Shown: positions 60,320 through 64,000 of the stretch, in pieces
Numbering within the stretch: position 1 is the first letter of the stretch
Layout: each line of letters opens with the position of its first letter
NCBI GenBank assembly: GCA_947169265.1
Contig: CAMVPC010000003.1
Location: forward strand, 1 to 64,000
Direction of reading: 5' to 3'
DNA: 64,000 nt
From: an uncultured Prevotellaceae bacterium
GTDB taxonomy: Bacteria > Bacteroidota > Bacteroidia > Bacteroidales > Muribaculaceae
The notes under the pieces: model-generated
Databases searched by the model: none
Seen by the model: only the letters and a program-made list of their open reading frames with translations
Told to the model about the DNA's origin: nothing
Translations under genes and position numbers: made by a program

Positions 60320-61021
60320 TCAGGCCAACGGCAACAGTTTTTCGCGCAACAGGTCTATGCCGTTGACGGCGGTGGTCTTGATGTGGTCGAAGCCGCGTAG
60401 CCGTGTCGGGTCGAAGTCGCCCGGGTCGAGGATGAACGACGGCGTACCCGGCGCGACGGCCTCGGTGAGGTTGGCGGCCGGATAAACCGCGAGCGAGGTA
60501 CCGATAACGACAAAGATATCCGCCAATCGCACTATCTTCATGGCCGGCAGCATGTTGGGAACCCCCTCGCCAAACAGCACGATGAAGGGCCGCAGCTGCG
60601 AGCCGTCGGCGGCCTTGTCGCCAATCTTGATGGGCACGTTGAGCGGCAACTCTTTGATGCAACGCTCGTCGTTAGGGTTCATCGAGCCGGTCACCTTGGC
60701 CAGCTCGCCGTGCAGGTGCAGCACGTGGCTCGAGCCGGCACGCTCGTGCAGGTTGTCGACATTTTGCGTGACGATGACCACGTTAAAATGGCGCTCCAGC
60801 TCCACGAGCACGCGGTGGGCATGGTTAGGCTCGACGGTGAGCAGGTTCTCGCGGCGCGCGTTGTAAAAATCGAGCACGCGCTCGCGATTTTTCCTGTAGC
60901 CTTGAATGCTCGCCAGTTCCATGGCGTCGTAGTTCTGCCACAAGCCATTCTTGTCGCGGAACGTTGATAGCCCGCTTTCGGCCGAAATTCCAGCCCCTGT
61001 CAAAACAACCAGGTTTTTCAT
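60320..61021 (-). CDS. NAD-dependent protein deacylase, sirtuin family
   Basis: About 233 residues from ATG 61021 (MKNLVVLTGAGISAESGL, the usual sirtuin start); an ATG six codons upstream is possible. NAD-binding GAGISAESG, TQNVDNLHERAG and catalytic His104 in HLHGEL are clear, as is GTSLAVYPAANL. The four zinc cysteines of classical sirtuins are not kept in the segment after HGEL, as in the short bacterial CobB-like forms. It would remove acyl groups from protein lysines. It lies 25 bases after metK in the same direction. Confidence 0.9.
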   Translation of the reverse strand: MKNLVVLTGAGISAESGLSTFRDKNGLWQNYDAMELASIQGYRKNRERVLDFYNARRENLLTVEPNHAHRVLVELERHFNVVIVTQNVDNLHERAGSSHVLHLHGELAKVTGSMNPNDERCIKELPLNVPIKIGDKAADGSQLRPFIVLFGEGVPNMLPAMKIVRLADIFVVIGTSLAVYPAANLTEAVAPGTPSFILDPGDFDPTRLRGFDHIKTTAVNGIDLLREKLLPLA

Positions 61022-61046
61022 TTCAGGAAGGGGGAGCATGAATGTT

Positions 61047-62354
61047 TTAAGCGTGAATGTCGAAAGCCTCGCGCAGCGTGTCGACGTAGTCGAGTTTCTC
61101 CCACGTGAAAAGTTCTACTTGCAGCGTTTTCTCGCCCTCGTAGTGCGACTTGAAGTGCTTGGTGATCACTTGCGGAGCGCGGCCCATGTGGCCGTAGGCC
61201 GCTGTTTCCCGATAGATGGGGTTGCGCAGCTTGAGGCGTTGCTCAATGGCGTAAGGGCGCATGTCGAAGAGGCCGGCGAGTTTCGAGGCTATCTCGCTGT
61301 CGCTCATCGCCACGTGGCTCGTGCCGCGCGTGTCCACAAAGAGGCTCACCGGCTCGGCCACACCGATGGCGTAGGCCACCTGCACGAGCATCTCGTCGGC
61401 CACGCCCGCGGCCACCGCGTTCTTGGCGATATGGCGTGCGGCGTAGGCCGCACTGCGGTCCACCTTGCTGGGGTCTTTGCCGCTGAAGGCGCCGCCGCCG
61501 TGGGCGCCGCGTCCGCCGTAGGTGTCGACGATGATTTTGCGTCCCGTCAGGCCGGTGTCGCCGTGGGGGCCGCCGATGACGAATTTGCCGGTGGGATTGA
61601 CGTGGAGGATGAGGCGGTCGTCGAAGAGTTGTCGCACCTGGGCAGGCATTTTTTCAATGACGCGTGGCAGCAACACCGTCTTGATGTCGTCACCTATGCG
61701 CTCGAGCATCAGGCGGTCGGCCTCGGCTTGTGTGAGTTTGCCGTCGGGGCGGATGAAGTCGTCGTGTTGCGTGCTCACCACGATGGTGTGGACGCGCACC
61801 GGCCGGCGCGTGGCACGGTCATATTCCACCGTCACCTGGCTCTTGGCGTCGGGACGCAGGTAGGGAAGCACGCGGCCCTTGCGCAACGTAGCGAGTTCGC
61901 GGAGAATGGTGTGGGCCAAGTCGAGGGTGAGGGGCATGAACGAGGGTGTTTCGTTGCAGGCGTAGCCGAACATCATGCCCTGGTCGCCGGCGCCCTGCTC
62001 CTCGCTGGTGGCGCGCTCCACGCCGCGGTTGATGTCTTCGCTCTGCTCATGCAGCGCGCTGAGCACGCCGCAGGCGTCGGCGTCAAACTTGAGTTCGCTT
62101 CTGTTGTAGCCTATGCCGCTAATCACTTGTCGCGTGACGTCCATCAGGTCGATATAGGCTTCGCTTTTCACCTCGCCGGCGATGACCACCTGTCCGGTGG
62201 TCACGAGGGTCTCGCACGCCACCTTGCTCTGCGGGTCGAAAGCCAGGAACTGGTCGAGGATAGCGTCGCTGATTTGGTCGGCGACTTTGTCGGGATGCCC
62301 TTCACTCACGCTTTCGCTCGTGAAGAGGTAGTGGTTGGGGTTTAATTCTTTCAT
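61047..62354 (-). CDS. metK: S-adenosylmethionine synthetase
   Basis: The 435-residue enzyme makes SAM from methionine and ATP. The motifs [21 protein letters not shown] (residues 12-32), [34 protein letters not shown] and [16 protein letters not shown] are all present. It is longer than the E. coli enzyme (384), as usual in Bacteroidetes. The leader carries a SAM-II-type riboswitch, so the gene is probably repressed when SAM is abundant. Confidence 0.97.
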   Translation of the reverse strand: MKELNPNHYLFTSESVSEGHPDKVADQISDAILDQFLAFDPQSKVACETLVTTGQVVIAGEVKSEAYIDLMDVTRQVISGIGYNRSELKFDADACGVLSALHEQSEDINRGVERATSEEQGAGDQGMMFGYACNETPSFMPLTLDLAHTILRELATLRKGRVLPYLRPDAKSQVTVEYDRATRRPVRVHTIVVSTQHDDFIRPDGKLTQAEADRLMLERIGDDIKTVLLPRVIEKMPAQVRQLFDDRLILHVNPTGKFVIGGPHGDTGLTGRKIIVDTYGGRGAHGGGAFSGKDPSKVDRSAAYAARHIAKNAVAAGVADEMLVQVAYAIGVAEPVSLFVDTRGTSHVAMSDSEIASKLAGLFDMRPYAIEQRLKLRNPIYRETAAYGHMGRAPQVITKHFKSHYEGEKTLQVELFTWEKLDYVDTLREAFDIHA

Positions 62355-62399
62355 TGTGTCAATTTATTTTTTGTTAATAAAACGCACAATGTGGGGCAG

Positions 62400-62456
62400 A
62401 ATTGCGATTTTAGCATTTCTTTAGAGTGGTTGCAAGCAGCACAAATCCCCACTATG
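62400..62456 (-). promoter_or_regulatory. SAM-II-type riboswitch in the metK leader
   Basis: Read on the minus strand: P1 AGTGG (62453-62449) pairs with CCACT (62429-62425). The enclosed loop reads GGATTTGTGCTGCTTGCAA, matching the SAM-II core GAUUU...UUGCA, and is followed by CTAAAGAAATGCTAAAA, matching the conserved GCUAAA tail. TTGTG in the loop can pair with CGCAA (62406-62402), the expected pseudoknot. SAM-II riboswitches are known from Alphaproteobacteria and Bacteroidetes before methionine and SAM genes. Confidence 0.85.
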
Positions 62457-62485
62457 TGTTGTAGGTTGAGTTATTTTTCGCGCCG

Positions 62486-62493
62486 CAAAGTTA
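62486..62493 (-). promoter_or_regulatory. -7 box of metK
   Basis: TAACTTTG on the minus strand, about 30 bases before the riboswitch. The transcript would start near 62480 and include the whole aptamer. Confidence 0.6.
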
Positions 62494-62575
62494 CGCTTTT
62501 TCGAGCGAATAATCGCTATTTTTTTGATTTTTTCGAACGAATAATTATCGCAGGGTTACACTTTTTCGAGCGAAC
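62490..62575. repeat. Repeated TTTTTCGAGCGAA motifs in the metK-ddl spacer
   Basis: GTTACRCTTTTTCGAGCGAA occurs at 62490-62509 and 62555-62574, with a variant TTTTTCGAACGAA at about 62528-62541 and a partial copy TTTTCGAGCAC at 62581-62591. The first copy overlaps the metK -7 box. Confidence 0.65.
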
Positions 62576-62597
62576 CCCAGTTTTCGAGCACTAAAAT

Positions 62598-62629
62598 TTT
62601 GGCGTTTCGTCGCTTTCGCCTTATCTTTG
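62598..62629 (+). promoter_or_regulatory. Consensus promoter of ddl
   Basis: TTTG (62598-62601), 20 bases, then TATCTTTG (62622-62629), an exact Bacteroidetes promoter. The leader to the ATG at 62684 is about 50 bases. Confidence 0.75.
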
Positions 62630-62683
62630 CAGGCTGAAATCGCGGCGCGTGCCGCATGACAAAAAGAATTACACAGATTAACA

Positions 62684-63697
62684 ATGAAAACAAGCACTGA
62701 TAAAAAAACGATAGCTATCGTGTGTGGTGGCGATTCGTCGGAGCATGAGGTGTCGATGCGTTCGGCGCAAGGGCTCTACGGCTTTTTTGACCACGACAGG
62801 TACGAAATCTATATCGTTGTGATGCGTGGCAGCGACTGGCATGTGTGCCTCGCCGATGGCGCTACGGCACCCATCGACCGCAACGACTTCTCGTTTGCCG
62901 GCGACAAGGGCCGCGTCACTTTTGATTACGCCTATATCACCATCCACGGCACGCCGGGCGAGAACGGTGTGCTACAAGGATACTTCGACATGCTGGGTAT
63001 CCCCTACTCCACTTGCAATGTGCTCGTCGAGGCGCTCACGTTCGACAAATATGTGCTCAACAACTTCTTGCGCTCCTTTGGCGTGAATGTGCCGCAAAGC
63101 GTGATGTTGCGACGCGGCAAGCCGCGCCGGCTCACCGACGAGCAAATCGTCGCGCGGCTGGGATTGCCGTGCTTCGTCAAGCCTACGGCCGACGGATCGA
63201 GCTTCGGCGTGACCAAGGTGAAACGTCTCGACCAGCTGAGCGCCGCGCTGGCTTCGGCCTTCGAGCTGTGTGGCAGCGTGATGGTGGAGCAATATGTGGA
63301 AGGCACCGAGGTCACCGTGGGTTGCTACAAGACACGCGACAAGAGCGTGGTGTTCCCTGTGACCGAGGTGGTGACAGACAACGAGTTTTTCGACTACGAT
63401 GCCAAGTACAACGGCCAGGTGGACGAAATCACGCCGGCACGCATCTCGGCCGAACTCACGGCATCGCTGCAGGCGCTCACGTCGCACCTCTACGACTTGC
63501 TCGACTGCAACGGCATCATTCGCGTGGACTATATCGTCTCGCGCGAGGCCGACGGCAGCGACCGCATCAACCTCATCGAAATCAACACTACGCCCGGCAT
63601 GACGGCCACCAGCTTCATTCCGCAGCAGGTGCGTGCCGCCGGACTTGAGATGCGCGACGTGCTCACCGACATCGTCGAGAACCAGCTCAACAAGTAA
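62684..63697 (+). CDS. ddl: D-alanine--D-alanine ligase
   Basis: A 337-residue ATP-grasp ligase that makes the D-Ala-D-Ala dipeptide used by MurF. Visible are CGGDSSEHEVSMRSA at the N-terminus (residues 14-28), ITIHGTPGENGVLQGYFDMLGIPY, CFVKPTADGSSFGVTKV with the ATP-grasp loop, and RVDYIVSREADG...NLIEINTTPGMTATSFIPQQ with the metal-binding glutamate and asparagine. It is transcribed divergently from metK. Confidence 0.96.
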   Translation: MKTSTDKKTIAIVCGGDSSEHEVSMRSAQGLYGFFDHDRYEIYIVVMRGSDWHVCLADGATAPIDRNDFSFAGDKGRVTFDYAYITIHGTPGENGVLQGYFDMLGIPYSTCNVLVEALTFDKYVLNNFLRSFGVNVPQSVMLRRGKPRRLTDEQIVARLGLPCFVKPTADGSSFGVTKVKRLDQLSAALASAFELCGSVMVEQYVEGTEVTVGCYKTRDKSVVFPVTEVVTDNEFFDYDAKYNGQVDEITPARISAELTASLQALTSHLYDLLDCNGIIRVDYIVSREADGSDRINLIEINTTPGMTATSFIPQQVRAAGLEMRDVLTDIVENQLNK

Positions 63698-63729
63698 CGG
63701 CAAGCCTTGAAAATAAAGGTACAGTGGGT

Positions 63730-63743
63730 CGAGACATGTCTCG
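63730..63743. terminator. Possible terminator between ddl and the methyltransferase gene
   Basis: The perfect 14-base palindrome CGAGACATGTCTCG, with flanking GG/CC and CTTTCTT, lies between convergent genes. The T-run is poor, so the call is weak. Confidence 0.35.
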
Positions 63744-63756
63744 GCCTTTCTTGTTA

Positions 63757-64000
63757 CTACGAGCGCAGGAGGTTGAAGAAGTGCCACATCACGATGGCGG
63801 CGGTGCACGCCACGTTGAGGGAGTGCTTCGTGCCGCATTGCGGCAGCTCGAGGCACGAGTGGCACGCGTCGACGACTTCCTGCGCCACGCCTTTCACCTC
63901 GTTGCCCAGCACAAGGGCCACGCGTGCGGCGGGCGGTGTCGTCACCTGCTCGAGGCTCACGCTGCCGTGCACTTGTTCGACGGCCGCCACATGATAGCCG
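63757..64000 (-). CDS. SpoU/TrmH-family RNA 2'-O-methyltransferase, partial
   Basis: Only the C-terminal 80 or so residues are in the window; the 5' part lies beyond position 64000. The frame is open to the edge (GYHVAAVEQ...). The knotted SAM-binding motifs are plain: VALVLGNEVKGVAQEVVDACHSCLELPQCGTKHSLNVACTAAIVMWHFF. These match SpoU motifs 2 and 3 (GNE..G, IP..G...SLNV). Family members methylate the ribose of tRNA or 23S rRNA; the target cannot be told from this part. Confidence 0.88.
   Translation of the reverse strand, partial: GYHVAAVEQVHGSVSLEQVTTPPAARVALVLGNEVKGVAQEVVDACHSCLELPQCGTKHSLNVACTAAIVMWHFFNLLRS

Noticed and set aside
62490-62591. CRISPR-like array from the repeated TTTTTCGAGCGAA boxes
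   Set aside because: Only two full and two partial copies with uneven spacing, no cas genes, and they sit in a promoter region.
1-64000. tRNA and rRNA genes
   Set aside because: I looked for T-loop GGTTCRANTC patterns with matching acceptor stems and for rRNA cores on both strands and found none I could support.

Overview
The window looks like a chromosome segment of a GC-rich gut Bacteroidales, most like the Muribaculaceae/Prevotella side of the order (inference from gene content, not a database match). The evidence is a SusC/SusD pair, promoters with the Bacteroidetes -7 box TAnnTTTG, type IX-like C-terminal tails, GLUG, CBM26 and dockerin surface proteins, a SAM-II-type riboswitch before metK, and a dcw cell-wall cluster in Bacteroidetes order.

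Layout. 1-450: a truncated secreted-protein tail and two terminators. 461-4752 (minus): succinyl/acetyl-CoA transferase, then tatD-yidD-rnpA and serS. 4877-20704 (minus): the dcw cluster, transcribed rsmH, ftsL, ftsI (PBP with PASTA), murE, mraY, murD, ftsW, murG, murC, ftsQ, ftsA, ftsZ. It is interrupted between murG and murC by two remnants of an RHS/YD-repeat gene. 21029-25435 (minus): two secreted proteins of unknown function and an aspartate-type aminotransferase, preceded by a tandem palindromic repeat. 25737-30084 (plus): an orphan susC/susD pair. 30100-31254: a REP-associated tyrosine transposase with an apparent DprA/SLOG-like C-terminal domain, flanked by GC-rich palindromic repeats. 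31368-43923: a surface-protein region with a cohesin-like/dockerin protein, a 1480-residue GLUG protein, a regulator plus receptor-type Ser/Thr kinase, and a 1280-residue SGNH/CBM26/dockerin protein. 43987-51191 (minus): four acyltransferase-3 membrane proteins around an ABC-2 transporter. 51261-64000: housekeeping genes (LAB_N protein, nadA, aquaporin, murF, miaB, pfkA, GYF_2 and Sel1 proteins, sirtuin, metK, ddl, partial spoU/trmH), with a strongly structured candidate non-coding RNA between murF and miaB.

How the genes work together. The dcw cluster with murF and ddl elsewhere in the window supplies most of the peptidoglycan precursor and division pathway (MurC-F, MraY, MurG, FtsW/FtsI, FtsQ/L/A/Z, Ddl). 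The surface region probably handles glycan binding and cell-surface assembly. The most unusual items are the transposase fusion with its REP-like repeats, the RHS wreck inside the dcw cluster, the structured RNA at about 56.0-56.2 kb, and the group of dockerin-bearing proteins, one of which carries a freshly duplicated cohesin-like module. I saw no tRNA, rRNA or CRISPR array.
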